Source: Ichthyophis bannanicus
Taxonomy: Eukaryota > Chordata > Amphibia > Gymnophiona > Ichthyophiidae
Assembly (NCBI GenBank): GCA_033557465.1
Contig: CM066032.1
Span: forward strand, 446,646,270 to 446,710,269
Direction: 5' to 3'
DNA: 64,000 bases
Below, one piece after another: positions 23,161-33,770 of the stretch. Under the pieces are notes generated by a model, which worked only from the letters and a program-made list of their open reading frames with translations, was not told where the DNA came from and ran no database searches. Every line of letters starts with the position of its first letter. Position 1 is the stretch's first letter. The translations under genes and the position numbers were made by a program.

Positions 23161-23827
23161 CCTGGCTGAGACCAGCATAGCATACTTGAAGCCTTTCTGT
23201 TGAAGCTGATGTTTGATGTCTCTAAAACATTGTCTACCTTATGTTTTGCATGGCCAGTGAAAAGTCTTGAAAAAAAAATCTTTGCTGCTGATGTTGGAAT
23301 TCATCAATGTTTCACGAGATCTCAAGTACTTGTATTTTGTCCAGAAATTTATGAAATCTAATAATCAGCTCATGCAGCTTGCTATTCAGGCCTGGGGCTG
23401 AGGCTAATGTTCAATGCACACAACTGATTTTCAACTTACTTTAGGGTTGCCAATTTTTTGAAAGAGAAATACCTGCCACCTGTGGCTAGCCATGGTCCAC
23501 CCATGCCCGCCCCATGCCACGCCCATAAAAATATTTGCAGAGAGACAACGGTGCAGGCTTTAGCATCTGCAGGATATATCAAGGCGAGGGGGGGGGCGTG
23601 TATAAGAGGTTGAACTCTTCAGCACCTATTCAGTCACAGTCCCCTTCTCAGACCCCTCCAACATACATATGCTCTCCCATATGGCATTAAATCCAAACAT
23701 ATATTCTGTATCCACTAAACTCTGCCCCCCAGCCCATTCCCCAACAATCTGTGCAGAACAGAGCTAGAACCTTCCCCATAAAACTTACCATATGAGAAAA
23801 CATTCCTCTCAATACCAAGCATATTGT
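23161..23827. other. No gene seen
   Basis: No motif recognised on either strand. Confidence 0.5.
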
Positions 23828-23835
23828 GAATTAAT

Positions 23836-23998
23836 CAGGGCCAGTCCCAGAGCTGATTCAAAGTGTTGGCATCCTAAGCAAATCTTAACCCATATGTACC
23901 CCCGGTTGTCAGAATTTATTGTTTAGCTTTGAATGCCCTACTCTTTGCTGATCCCCAGAAGCGATCGCCTAGGTTGATTGATGGTTGGGCCGGCCCTG
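23836..23998. mobile_element. hAT-like MITE with 8-bp target duplication
   Basis: A 163-bp element beginning CAGGGCCAGTCCCAG and ending TTGGGCCGGCCCTG, so the termini are inverted CAGGGCC. It is flanked by a perfect 8-bp direct repeat, GAATTAAT (23828-23835 and 23999-24006). CAGGG ends with 8-bp duplications are the hallmark of hAT elements. A second copy, also 163 bp by its termini, is at 63375-63537. Non-coding. Confidence 0.85.
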
Positions 23999-24170
23999 GA
24001 ATTAATACAAAAAAGTTATGCACACAAAGACTCTACCTAGAAAAAGGTAGCACCGTAAATACTGCAGTGGGCTCTAAAACATTAACAAACCTATTAGGAA
24101 AGCTGAACAAGCCAGATTACTACACATTCTTCAACAGAAATTCCATGCTAACAGAATACCCAGTCTTGGT

Positions 24171-24196
24171 CTCACACACACACACACACACACACA
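24171..24196. repeat. (CA)n microsatellite
   Basis: A short run of CA dinucleotides. Confidence 0.9.
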
Positions 24197-25291
24197 TGCA
24201 CATTACAGACAGGCCTTCACCAAAAAGTGACCACAAAGTGAAAAAAGAAATATGTAAACAAAAATTAAACTAAAACCTCAGAAAGCCAGGCTCTGAATAC
24301 AGTGCAACACCAGAGAAACAGAAAGAAATGCTTTTCTCCCTATATTGTACAAAAGACAGCAGATGTCAGGATTGGCATTAGGAGGGAAGCAACCAGGGCA
24401 AATTGCATACTCCTGGCAGACCTGGCACAAAAATATGCAAGAGTGCTATGCAGGTCCTGCGTTTAGACTATGCATGTGCTGAGGCAGCTCTGCCATGTCC
24501 TCTTCCATCTGATGAAATCTGATGTTAGAAGGGGACAGTTCGTAGCAGAACTGTCTCAGCACGCACATATAGTTTAAACCAGGCCTTAACAAATTTTCTT
24601 GGAATCTAGGAGCCGGCCACCGAAACCTATGTCACAGCGCATGCCCACTGAACCCCCCCCCCCCTCATCCCCTTCCTGACTAAAAAACAAATAGGCTTAG
24701 TGGCCCCCAAACCACCCTCTCCCTGGCACCTTTTGAAATGAGCAGGAGCACTGACTTCACACCCCTGTTCTCGGCCTGCCGTTTTGAAAAATGTTGGTGC
24801 CTGGTCCCACGCAGAGCATCCCAGGGTGAACCACACAGGGTCAGGCGCTGCCATTTTTCAAGATGGTGGACCACAAGCAGTGGTGCACAGGCAGCGCTCC
24901 CGCTGATTTTGAAAGATACCAGTGGGGGTGTTCAAGGGCCTCTAGGCCACCAGGTCTATTTTCTTTTTAAGAGAGGTGGGGGCATTCCAGAACGCTAGGC
25001 CACCAGGGATTCACTATTCATCGGAGCACCGGCCCCCAACAGTATTTTGATGGCATCAGAATATTTTCTTGATGCTGCGATCTCCACATGCCATCAAAAT
25101 ACTATCGGGTGTAAACTGGTTTTAGGGCCTGATTTACTAAGACTGTTTTCTGATTTTCCATGGTAAAAAGCTTAATAAATAAGCTCTTAATGGGCCACTG
25201 CATGGCACAAGCAAAAGGAAGTGGCCCCTACTCCTCCTCCTCCCTCTCCCACCACCCCACTGACCCATTAAGCTAAGCTACATCTCTAAGT
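24197..25291. other. No gene seen
   Basis: Includes a poly-C run near 24650. Overlapping frames at 24627-24998 on both strands share no motif. No repeat family recognised. Confidence 0.45.
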
Positions 25292-25690
25292 GTGTGCGCG
25301 TGTGTGTGTGTGTGTGTGGTGCAGAGATAGGGTACCTGTATGAGTGCATGTGCTGCGGAGGTGGGGTACCTGTATGAGTGCGTGTGCTGCGGAGGTGGGG
25401 TACCTGTGCGTTTGTGGTGCGGAGGTGGATTGCCTGTGTGTGGTGCAGAGATGGCTTTTGGATCCTGATCCCCCAAATCTCCTTGTCACCTCCTGTGTGT
25501 TTCCTTACCATTCCCCTAGATATATCCTAGTCTCCAGTTGTGTTGTCTGTCTTGACTAGATTGCAAGCTCTTAGGAACAGGGACTGTCTCTTACATGTCT
25601 CTGTTCAGCGCTGCATCAGTCTTGTGGTGGTAGTAGTAGGGTTGCCTGTGTGTGTGTGTGCTTGTTTGTGATGCGGCGGTGCAGGTGCCT
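25292..25690. repeat. (TG)n and 34-bp minisatellite, interrupted
   Basis: A TG run (about 25294-25318) passes into units built on GGTACCTGTATGAGTGC and TGCTGCGGAGGTGG, with starts at 25331, 25365 and 25399, a 34-bp period, then degraded units to 25451. The array resumes at 25643 (TTGCCTGTGTGTG... GGCGGTGCAGGTGCCTG). The gap is the L2 tail at 25452-25642. Confidence 0.75.
25452..25642 (+). mobile_element. L2 3' end inserted in the minisatellite
   Basis: The shared L2 terminal block (TTGACTAGATTGCAAGCTC, CTTACATGTCTCTGTTCAG) with a GGTAGTAGTAGG tail. It splits the 34-bp array, so it is younger than the array. Confidence 0.8.
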
Positions 25691-26238
25691 GCATGTATAT
25701 GTGGCCGGAGAGGGATTCGCCTTTGCACATACACATTGTGTCCTTGACTTCCTATACATTCATCCCTTCCTTCCCCACTCTAACTCCTCTCCTGCTGTCC
25801 CTCCCCCACCTTCAGATTCTCCCTTTCAACCTCCCACCCTTGCACTTACCCCTGCCCTCCATTCCCAAAAGTGCTGAGGTTGCCGGGAGAGCCAGTGACT
25901 GCACAACCTGACAAAAAAAAGAGGTTACCAAGTTTGCTGCACAGATCGCTGAATAAATTAAAAGGGCGGTAGGTTTACTGCCCCTTCAATTTATTCAGCC
26001 GCCATCTGTGCGTATGGGCCGTGTTACCAGAGCTGCACTTTGGACTAGCTGCAGGGATAGGTTACATCCATCCCCCTGCAGTGACCACGCTGCAACAGGG
26101 CAAACCGGCAACAGGTGCAAGTAGCACCCCTGTTCTGCCCAGTTGTGCACTACGAGGGTAGCATGGGGTTTTTGATGTGGGGCCCCATGTTGCCTTTTAG
26201 CTCAACGCCAAAACCACCCACTAACCCTGTACTACTCT
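25691..26238. other. No gene seen
   Basis: C-rich then mixed sequence with a TTTAATAAACATG word near 26240 like the MITE ends elsewhere. No coding signal. Confidence 0.4.
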
Positions 26239-26887
26239 TTAATAAACATGTCCTTCAGGAGCTACTTCCTTAATGACAATTTTCAGTTTCTTATCCATGT
26301 TTTTCAATATTTTATCTATCAAAGCTGCCAGGTTGTGTTTGATTTTATCTGGATCTCCCCTCCTGACGAGGCAACACTGGATCTTTGCTTCTCTCTGGAC
26401 TGGTCCTCCTGGGCCGTTTCTGCGCTGCTTTGTCTGCACACATCTTCTGTATTGTACCTTAAGTTGTTTTTGGACATTGAGTCTATTGCTAAAAAAGAAA
26501 TTCAGCAGAAGTGGAAGGAATTGGTAGCTGACAGGGTGCTGTTCATGCCTAACCCTTTCCCTTGCTGCATCCACACCGTGCTTCTGCTTCTGGCGTTCCA
26601 CCTGAATCATCGGCTTATCCTGCCAATACAATGCTTCTCAATTCAGACCTCAGGATGTATTCAGCCAGTCAGATTTCCAAGATATCCACAATCTCATTCA
26701 TATTAGAACCCAAGGAATGGGCTGAGATCAATTGTTCCAGTACAACAATGCATTGCACTAGAGGCCAATATTTCCTTTTCACCTCTGAGTTGCGCAGCAC
26801 GTGAGCAACCTCCTTGGTAAGGGGTTTCAACCTTTTTTTCATTTGCACACACAAGGAGTCCACTAGTACCAACAATTTTAATGTCAA
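26239..26887 (-). pseudogene. Unidentified Lys-rich coding relic
   Basis: Two minus-strand frames (26669-26887, 72 residues, and 26239-26631, 130 residues) have a composition unlike random sequence: charged, with heptad-like Leu/Ile spacing (LKPLTKEVAHVL, ALIDKILKNMDKKLKIVI). I do not recognise the family. It could be a coiled-coil part of a retrotransposon ORF1 or an old processed pseudogene. A 152-residue frame runs opposite (26248-26706) and is likely a shadow. Confidence 0.25.
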
Positions 26888-26909
26888 TCTCTCACGCTGC
26901 TGTGCGAGA

Positions 26910-27160
26910 AATTAAGGGGTGGTTGAAAGGACATTGAAGGGCTTGCTTATTTTTGAATAGCCTAGTGTTTAGAGCAACAGACTAGTATCCAAGAGATCAG
27001 GGTTCAATTCCCACTGCCATACCTTGGGCAAGTCACTTAACCCTCACACTGCTGAAAACCCTCTAAATTCTCCTCCTGGATATTCACTATCAGGATAACG
27101 ACAGCCAGGGTGACCCCTCTTGAACTCACTCCTCCAAGGTGACCTTGAAATACTTCTGGA
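26910..27160 (+). mobile_element. CORE-type SINE with leader
   Basis: The tRNA-type head is at about 26956-27016 (TAGCCTAGTGTTTAGAGC and box B GGGTTCAATTCCCACT), then TTGGGCAAGTCACTTAACCC. The tail is degraded. The 40 bp before the head (AATTAAGGGGTGGTTGAAAG and on) are nearly identical to those before the SINE at 28311. Confidence 0.7.
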
Positions 27161-28310
27161 CATCTATGACCTGAGCCATATTTGTCTAGTCCTTATGCCC
27201 TAGGGAGCTTTCAGTATCCACCTGAGTCTCCAGTGACATCTGATAGAGGGCTGCCCATCGCGTAACTAAAAACCTCAGCCTCGGATAAGTGGAATTCCCC
27301 TGAGGGCTTACAATCAAAGACCCTTATTTATTAACCTTCATTAATGTCTGAATGCCTGTTAATGCATATTAGAGTCAGTGGCACAGCCCCTCTCTTTGGG
27401 GGCCCAGGTTTAACAAGGGCAGGAAATAGGCACAAAGGTCTGAGCAGTACTAAGTATGCTCTTAATAAATAATGCTTTATAACGTATCCGATGAAAAATA
27501 ATCATAATAGCAGTCATGGAGACCCAGGGAGGGTTAGTAGCTCTGGCTAGTGTTGCAATTCTGCTGCTCCCTTATAATGCCCCTGTCCCCCCCTCCCCAA
27601 CTTCGTAAGGCTTGGAGCAAGGAAAAGAGGAGCTCAGGCTGTCACAGCCGCACTGCCCCAATAACATGTCAGGAGGAGCACGTGAAGAAAGAAACGAGCG
27701 TGCAAGCACAGGGGCAGGTCCTCCCTGCTGCACTGCCGTGTAACTTAATAGAGGACAGGGGATCTCTCTCCTTTGTTGTGCTCTTCTATGCAGGGCCGGC
27801 CCCATGCAAGTGTGAGCATGTTGTTGCCACATGGCCCTGTTGAACAGGATGCTCTGTGCCAACCTCATGCTGCAGCCACATAGTGCCTTTGGCCTCCCTT
27901 TGCCCACTGTGTCACTGCCAACTTACTGCTGCTGCCACGGACCTCACTGGACCAAGCTCCTGCTTCCGCCATGGTTCTGCCCTGTTCTCCTCCCCCCCCT
28001 CCCCAATGACATGGCGCTGATATGACAACGTCCCCATGCTGCCTGCTGCGTGCCATTGCAAAATGGTGCAGCACAGCAAGTAGTGAAGAAACGCAGACGA
28101 GAGCTCCTCCCCAACTACGTCCTTGGTTCCCCTGGCACATGATGCTACAAGGAGGAGAAGTGCATTTATAAACTTCATATCCTGTAGTTCAGAGATTGGG
28201 ATGGGATAAGAGGAATATTTGTTCCTTCTGCATGTTTCAACATCTTGCTCTTTTGCTGAGAGATTTGCACCCTTCTCCTCTTAAATAAGCTAATTGAGGG
28301 CAAGGAGAGC
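27161..28310. other. No gene; mixed GC-rich sequence
   Basis: 27791-27839 has CAGGGCCGGCCCC and ends ATGGCCCTG, like an internally deleted hAT-like MITE. Overlapping frames at 27550-28178 on both strands show no motif. Confidence 0.4.
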
Positions 28311-28564
28311 AATTAAGGGGTGGTTGAAAGAACATTGAAGGGCTTACTATTTCTGAGTAGCCTAGTGGTTAGAGCAACAGTCTAATACCCAAAAGATCAG
28401 GGTTCAATTCCCATTGCTACTCCTTGTGACCTTGGGCAAGTCACTTAACCCTCCATGGCCTCAGAAGAAAGACCTGGCAATCTATTTCCAGTCACATTGC
28501 CAAGAAAACCCAGGAGCTGGGTCAACAGGAGTCAGCATTGACTCAAAGGCACACACCCACACAA
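28311..28564 (+). mobile_element. CORE-type SINE with leader
   Basis: Leader 28311-28350, then head (TAGCCTAGTGGTTAGAGC, GGGTTCAATTCCCATT), CORE (GTGACCTTGGGCAAGTCAC) and the CTGGCAATCTATTTCC...GAGTCAGCATTGACTC tail, ending in a CA-rich stretch. The best complete example of the tail type together with 35453. Confidence 0.8.
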
Positions 28565-29035
28565 AAGTTCAAATACTATTGATTTAAATAGATGTCTTGT
28601 GCTACTGACTGAACAGCAAATTTGGAAACATGGACCATGACTGCAGGTAAAGTCCATACAGCCCATCTTTTCTGTCAGTGCACCCTTCTGCTCAGTGTTA
28701 CAACCCCTTCATCTACTTCAGAAACCCTAACCAAAGTCAGTAACTAGCATTTTGGCCAAAACAATGGAATAAAAAATAAAGAAGGGTTCCTCTTAATCTC
28801 TCAGATTTATCATGATATTTGGGAAAACCGTTAAGCTTAATTGGTTGCTAAATTTTTCATGAGAGCAATATTTGGGAAGCAGTAGGGGTCCTTTTAGGGT
28901 TAACTCCTGTTAAGTAATTGCTCTAATAGATGTGCTTGCTTCCATCAGGCCTTGCTTGAAGCAACTGCTGAGGAAAAGTCTCGAGTTAAAGACTTTCCTT
29001 TAATTTTAATTTGTGTTGACTGATTCATTGAACAT
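28565..29035. other. No gene seen
   Basis: No motif recognised. Confidence 0.5.
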
Positions 29036-29264
29036 AAAAACATAAGATATGCCATACTGGGTCAGACCAAGGTCCATCAAGCCCAGTATCCTGTTTCCAA
29101 CAGTGGCCAATCTAGGTCATACGTACCTAGCAGTTTCCCCAAAAGACACAGATTCCACAATGCTTGTACTGGGTCAAGCATTGATATCCTGGGTCCCTTC
29201 TTAATAATGGTTTATGGACCTTTCCTCCAGGAACTTGTCCAAACCTTTTTTAAACCCAGCTACA

Positions 29265-29789
29265 CTAACAGCCTTTACCACATCCTCCGGTAACAAATTC
29301 CAGAGTTTGATTACACGTTGAGTGAAAAAAATATTTTCTTTTATTAGTCTTAAATAGTTTACCCTGTAGCTTCATTGCATGTCCCCTAGTCTTTCTATAT
29401 TCTGATAACGTAAACAATCGATCTACGTTTACTCGTTCCACTCCGTTCATTAATTTATAGACTTCTATCGTATCTCCCCTCAGCTGTCTCTTTTCCAGGT
29501 TAAAAAGCCCTAACCTTTTTAGCCTTTCTTCATAGGAGTATCTTCCCATCCCCTTTACCATTTTGGTGGCTCTTCTCTGAACCTTTTCTAATATCACTAT
29601 ATCCTTTTTAAGATATGGCGACCAGACTTGCACACAATATTCAAGGTGCAGTCTCACCATGGAACGATTTAGAGGCATTATAATATCCTTTGTTTTATTT
29701 TCCATTCCTTTCCTTATGATACCTAGCATTCTATTTGCTCTCTTGGCCGCCGCTGCACACTGGGCCAAGGGTTTTAACATGTTATCCAC
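29265..29789 (-). pseudogene. CR1 ORF2 C-terminal domain
   Basis: A 174-residue open frame with ANRMLGIIRKG, YCVQVWSPYLKKDI, LEKVQRRATKMVKG, YEERLKRLGLFNLEKRQLRGD and the RKTRGHAMKLQG block, the standard CR1 thumb and C-terminal region. It ends in a frame break at LEFVTGG, where an intact copy reads on to LWN. Confidence 0.9.
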
Positions 29790-29825
29790 AACGACGCCTA
29801 AATCTTTTTCCTGGGTGGTGGTTCC

Positions 29826-30993
29826 TTATGTGGAACCTTGCATCGTGTAACCATAGCTTGGGTTGTTGTTCCCTAGATGCTTAACTTTGCACTTGTCCAC
29901 ATTAAATTTCATCTGCAATTTTGATGTCCAGTCTTCCAATTTATCAAATTCCTCTTGCAATTTTCCACAATTCTCTTGGGTTTTAACAACTTTAAATAGC
30001 TTTGTGTCATCTGCAAATTTGATAACCTCACTCGTTATTCCACTTTCCAGGTCATTTATGAATATGTCAGAAAGCAGCGGACCCAGCACAGATCCCTGGG
30101 GTACACAACTATTCACCTTTCTCCATTGGGAAAATTGGCCATTTAGCCCTACCCTCTGCTTTCTATCTTTTAACTAGTTCCTGATCCACAGTAGTACACT
30201 GCCTCCTACCCCATGACTCTTTAGTTTTGCCGAAAGTCTCTGATGAGGGACCTTGTCAAAGGCTTTCTGAAAGTCCAGATACACTATATCAACTGACTCA
30301 CTTTTGTCCACCTGTTTATTCACAATTTCAAAAAATCAACAGATTAGTAAGACAAGATCTTCCTTGTCTAAAGCCATGTTGGCTGTCTCCCATTAGGCCA
30401 TGACTATCTACATGCTGAGTAATTTTATTCTTTATGATGGTTTCTACCATTTTTTCCGGTACTGATGTCAGGCTCACCGGTCTGTAGTTTCCCGGATCAC
30501 TCCTGGAACCCTTTTTAAAAATTGGTGTTACATTGGCGATCCTCCAATTTTCAGGTATTAGAGATGATTTTAATGATAGTTCACAGATTACTAATAGCAG
30601 GTCTGCAATCTCATATTTCAGTTCTTTCAACACCCTTGGATGTATACCATCCTGCCCATGTGATTTGCTACTCTTCAGTTTATCTAATAGTTGTAATACA
30701 TCTTCCCAATGTATCGATATTTCCTTCAATTCTTCCACACTTTTAAATACCACTTCAGTCATGGGTAACATCCCTACATCTTCCTCAGTAAAGACTGAAG
30801 CAAAGAATTCATTCAGTCTCTCCGCTATCGCCTTGTCGCCTCTTAGTGCCCCTTTAACCCCTCTATCATCTAATGGACCAACTGACTCTCTCACAGGTTT
30901 TTTGCTATGAATGTACTTGAAAAAGTCTTTATTTTGCGTTTTTGCTTCCGCAGCAAGCTTCTTCTCAAATTCTCCCTTTGCCTGCCTTATCAA
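29826..30993 (-). pseudogene. CR1 reverse transcriptase
   Basis: Frame 30328-30993 carries SHGQDGIHPRVLKELK, NWRIANVTPIFKKGSRSD, YRPVSLTSVPEKMVE and QHGFRQGRSCLTNL. Broken frames then give VYLDFQKAFDKVPHQRL (motif A, about 30290-30240). Frame 29826-30116 gives [11 protein letters not shown] and an intact KFADDTKLF. All catalytic aspartates are present; two or three frame breaks inactivate it. Confidence 0.9.
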
Positions 30994-31292
30994 TGCCTTG
31001 CATTTGACTTGCCAGTGCTTGTGCTGTTTCCAGGTTTCGTCGTTTGGCTCTTTTTTCCATTTCCTGAAAGATGCTTTTTTTTGGCAACAGCCTCTCTGAC
31101 CTCACCTTTAAACCATGCTGGCAGTTTTTTGGACTTCCTTCCACTTTTCTTAAAGCGTGGAATACAGCTGGTCTGGGCTTCCAAGATAGTATTTTTCAAC
31201 AACACCCATGCTAGATGTAAGTCTTTAACCTTTGCAACTGCTCCTTTTAGTTTTTTCTTAACTATTTTCCTCATTTTATCATAGTCTCCCTT

Positions 31293-31990
31293 TCAAAAGT
31301 TAAAAGGTAGTACTGTGGATTTTCTTATTATCCCTCCTCCACTAATTAAATCAAAGGCAATCATGCTATGATCACTATTGCCAAGTGGCCCCAACACCCT
31401 TTTCTCTTGCACTAGATCTGGTGTTCCACTAAGGACTAGGTCTAATATGGCTTCCCCTCTGGTCGGTTCATGAACCAGCTCCTCCAAGAGGCAGTCATTT
31501 ATGTCATCTAGGAACTTTATCTCCCTAGCATGTCCTGCCGTGACACTGACCCAGTCAATACCAGGGTATTTGAAATCACCCATTATTATTACTGCGCTGT
31601 AACCTTTGTTAGCTTCCTTGATTTCTTTGAGCATTTCATCATCCATTTGTTCATTCTGGCCAGGCAGTCGATAGTACACCCCTACTGCCATCGCCTTCCC
31701 CTTTTTACATGGAATTTCAATCCATAGAGATTCTACAGTAAATTTGGTTTCCTGCAAAACTTTAATCATTTCTGACTCAATGCCCTCTCTAACATAGAGC
31801 GCAACCACTCCACCAATTTGATCAGCTCTATCATTACGATATAGTTTGTACCCAGGTATCACAGTGTCCCACTGGTTGTCCTCCTTCCACCATGTCTCTG
31901 ATCTAACCTCTCATTTAGTGCTATATATTCTAACTCTCCCATCTTATTTTTTAGACTTCTAGCATTTGCCTACAAGCATTTTAGAGACTG
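31293..31990 (-). pseudogene. CR1 endonuclease, partly deleted
   Basis: The start ANARSLKNKMGELEYIAL is at about 31965-31910, then a frame break and loss of about 20 residues before TWWKEDNQWD. The frame 31293-31862 holds GGVVALYV, YYRLPGQN, the catalytic region as MGDFKYPGIDW (Asn changed to Lys), and the final GNSDHSMI (Asp-His intact). So it is dead both by deletion and by loss of a catalytic Asn. Confidence 0.85.
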
Positions 31991-32012
31991 TATTTTATTC
32001 ATATGAATTTGT

Positions 32013-32640
32013 CTATTGGTAGACATGGGTTATTTGGGATCTACCACATTTTCCTATGTCATTGGTACCGACATGTACCAAGATAGCAAACTCCTCCCCA
32101 GCACTATCTAAGACCTTATCTAGGTGGAGCGTGAGGTCCGCTACCTTCGCACCAGGCATGCATGTTACCAGGCGATCCTCACGTCCACCAGCCACCCAGC
32201 TATCTACATGACTAATGATCGAATCACCAACTATAACGGCTGTCCTAACCCTTCCCTCATGGGCACATGGCCCTGGAGAAACTTCCTCGGTGCGAGAGGG
32301 TTTTACATCACCTGGAAGACAGGTCCTAGTTACAGGATCACTTCCTGCCACATCAGGGTGATGCTCTCCTGTCACGTGACCTCTCTCCTCCATGGCAACA
32401 GGGATGCTGCCAGACTGGAGGTGGGACTTCAGGACTATATCCCTGTAGGTCTCGTCTTTGTACCTCTCTGTCTTTCTTATGTTTTCCAAGTCTGCTACTC
32501 TAGACTCTAGAGAACGGACTCGTTCCCTGAGAGCAAAGAGCTCCTTGCACCTAGTGCACACATAAGACCTCTCACCAACTGGGAGAAAATCATACATGTG
32601 ACACTCAATGCAAAAGACTGGAAAGCCCCCATCTCACTAC
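32013..32640 (-). pseudogene. CR1 ORF1: zinc finger, coiled coil, esterase
   Basis: From the ATG at 32597 the frame gives 194 residues. Just upstream in the same frame is FPVFCIECH, so the finger is C-x2-C-x14-C-x2-C (CIEC and CTRC). An ATG at 32631 is one base out of frame, suggesting a 1-bp loss in a G run. Next comes a heptad-rich helix (LRERVRSLESRVADLEN), then an SGNH-type esterase with block I as VGDSIISH and block III as HVGTNDIG. The last block (Asp-x-x-His) is deleted; it survives in the CR1 at 21789. ORF1 proteins of this type bind RNA and form trimers or larger complexes; the esterase role is poorly understood. Confidence 0.8.
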
Positions 32641-33250
32641 TGGAATGCTGTCTGCATCTTAGTTTTAAGTTTGTGTTTAGATCTTTAAGTTCTTTACTTA
32701 CTAAGGGTTGCTATAGATATTTATACTAATAAAGCTGTACCTAATACGTTTAATATACCTTTTGTACCTGAAGCTTAATTAATCTCAGGTCCTTAGTGTA
32801 TGACTGATTTGGGTAACGAATTTCACCTGAAAGCACCTCCTGTCTTTTAAGATGTGTAAGTACCTATAAAGCTACGATTATCCCAGGGGTGGGTAGGTGT
32901 AGGGGAGGGAGGGAGGGAAATAACACTTATTAAAAGAGGGCTGCTACACAGTACCCTGTCTTGTTCTGCTGAGGTAAGCTATATTCTGATTTAATTTAAA
33001 TTATCTCTTTGCTGCTGCTAGGCTTTAACTTATTCTGAAATTTAAACTACAAGCTCTCTGCTGGGTATGAAATGTAACCAGAAAGTTCTCTTCTGTGTTT
33101 TAAATTTAAACTTAAACTGCCGCTACTAAGCCCTGACTGATTTAACAAAAAATAGTGGGTTCACAGTTTAATTAGCTTTGATACAAAGAATTCCTTTCAG
33201 AAAATTCCCAGAAGTATATACTCGCAATTGCAGATCTTTCTCCAGAAGTA
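32641..33250 (-). other. Probable CR1 5' leader
   Basis: Upstream of ORF1, without a coding frame. Contains a purine-rich run (GGGAGGGAGGGAGGG near 32905-32918) and repeated CTCTTTGCTG/TTTAAACT words. Assigned by position only. Confidence 0.4.
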
Positions 33251-33394
33251 ACAGTCCCCTTTTCTAGTCCTTCTACTTTTTGCTTATTTCTGGTTTTGTG
33301 TTTGTTGGCACGCAGTTGTTTAATAGTTAGACCTCTTTGCATATGCCAAGGTTATGCTCTATTTGCTGCTGATGAAGCATGCTGTGCTCCTAGC

Positions 33395-33570
33395 TAGTTG
33401 CCTAGTGGTTAGAGCAGCAGCCTGGGACCCAGAGAAACCAGGGTTCAGTTCCCACTGACACTGCTTGTGCCCTTGGCAGATCACTTAACCCTCCATTGAC
33501 TTAGGTACAAACCTACCATACCTGATTGTAACTTGCCTTGAGCCACCACTGGAAAGGCATAAAACAAATC
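33395..33570 (+). mobile_element. SINE with LINE-like tail
   Basis: Head boxes TGCCTAGTGGTTAGAGC and GGGTTCAGTTCCCACT and a CORE-like CAGATCACTTAACCCTCC, followed by a different tail (GATTGTAACTTGCCTTGAGCC ... AAGGCATAAAAC), similar in style to the 3' ends of LINEs here. The copy at 42408 shares this tail type, so two SINE subfamilies exist in the window. Confidence 0.7.
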
Positions 33571-33589
33571 AATTTCTTCTTTCTGTTTT

Positions 33590-33770
33590 TCTTTGTATTG
33601 CTTTATCATTTCAGTCAAAGAAGTTTAAATTGTAACTTAAACTTGGTAATGTACATTAAACAGGGACATTGATAACTTGGATTTTTCTGAGGCAATGGAG
33701 AGTCAAGTGACTTGCCCAAGGCCACAAGGAGAGCTAGTGGGAATTGAACCCTGGTCTCTGGGTTACCAAG
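33590..33770 (-). mobile_element. LINE tail plus SINE fragment
   Basis: 33640-33688 resembles the ACATTGAACAGGG... region of the 3' UTR at 16095-16130. 33689-33770 is the minus-strand SINE core and box B (GGGTTCAATTCCCACTAGC on the minus strand). The same order of LINE tail and SINE is seen at 16095-16312. Confidence 0.55.

Larger units (their letters stand above)
29036..33250 (-). mobile_element. Near full-length CR1 LINE
   Basis: The most complete CR1 in the window, minus strand. From 5' to 3': leader (about 33250-32641), ORF1 (32640-32013), endonuclease (to 31293), linker (31274-30990), RT (30993-29826), C-terminal region (29789-29265) and 3' UTR ending at 29036 in ACATAAAAACATAAG-type short repeats, the CR1 terminal repeat. 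An internal deletion removes the end of ORF1 and part of the endonuclease start. Copies of the 3' end at 34818 and 40862 are about 95% alike by eye. Confidence 0.9.

Noticed and set aside
25273..25511. Three overlapping His/Thr-rich ORFs
   Set aside because: All are readings of the TG run and 34-bp repeat.
26248..26706. 152-residue plus-strand ORF
   Set aside because: Opposite to a more charged, helix-like frame and without motif; probably a shadow.
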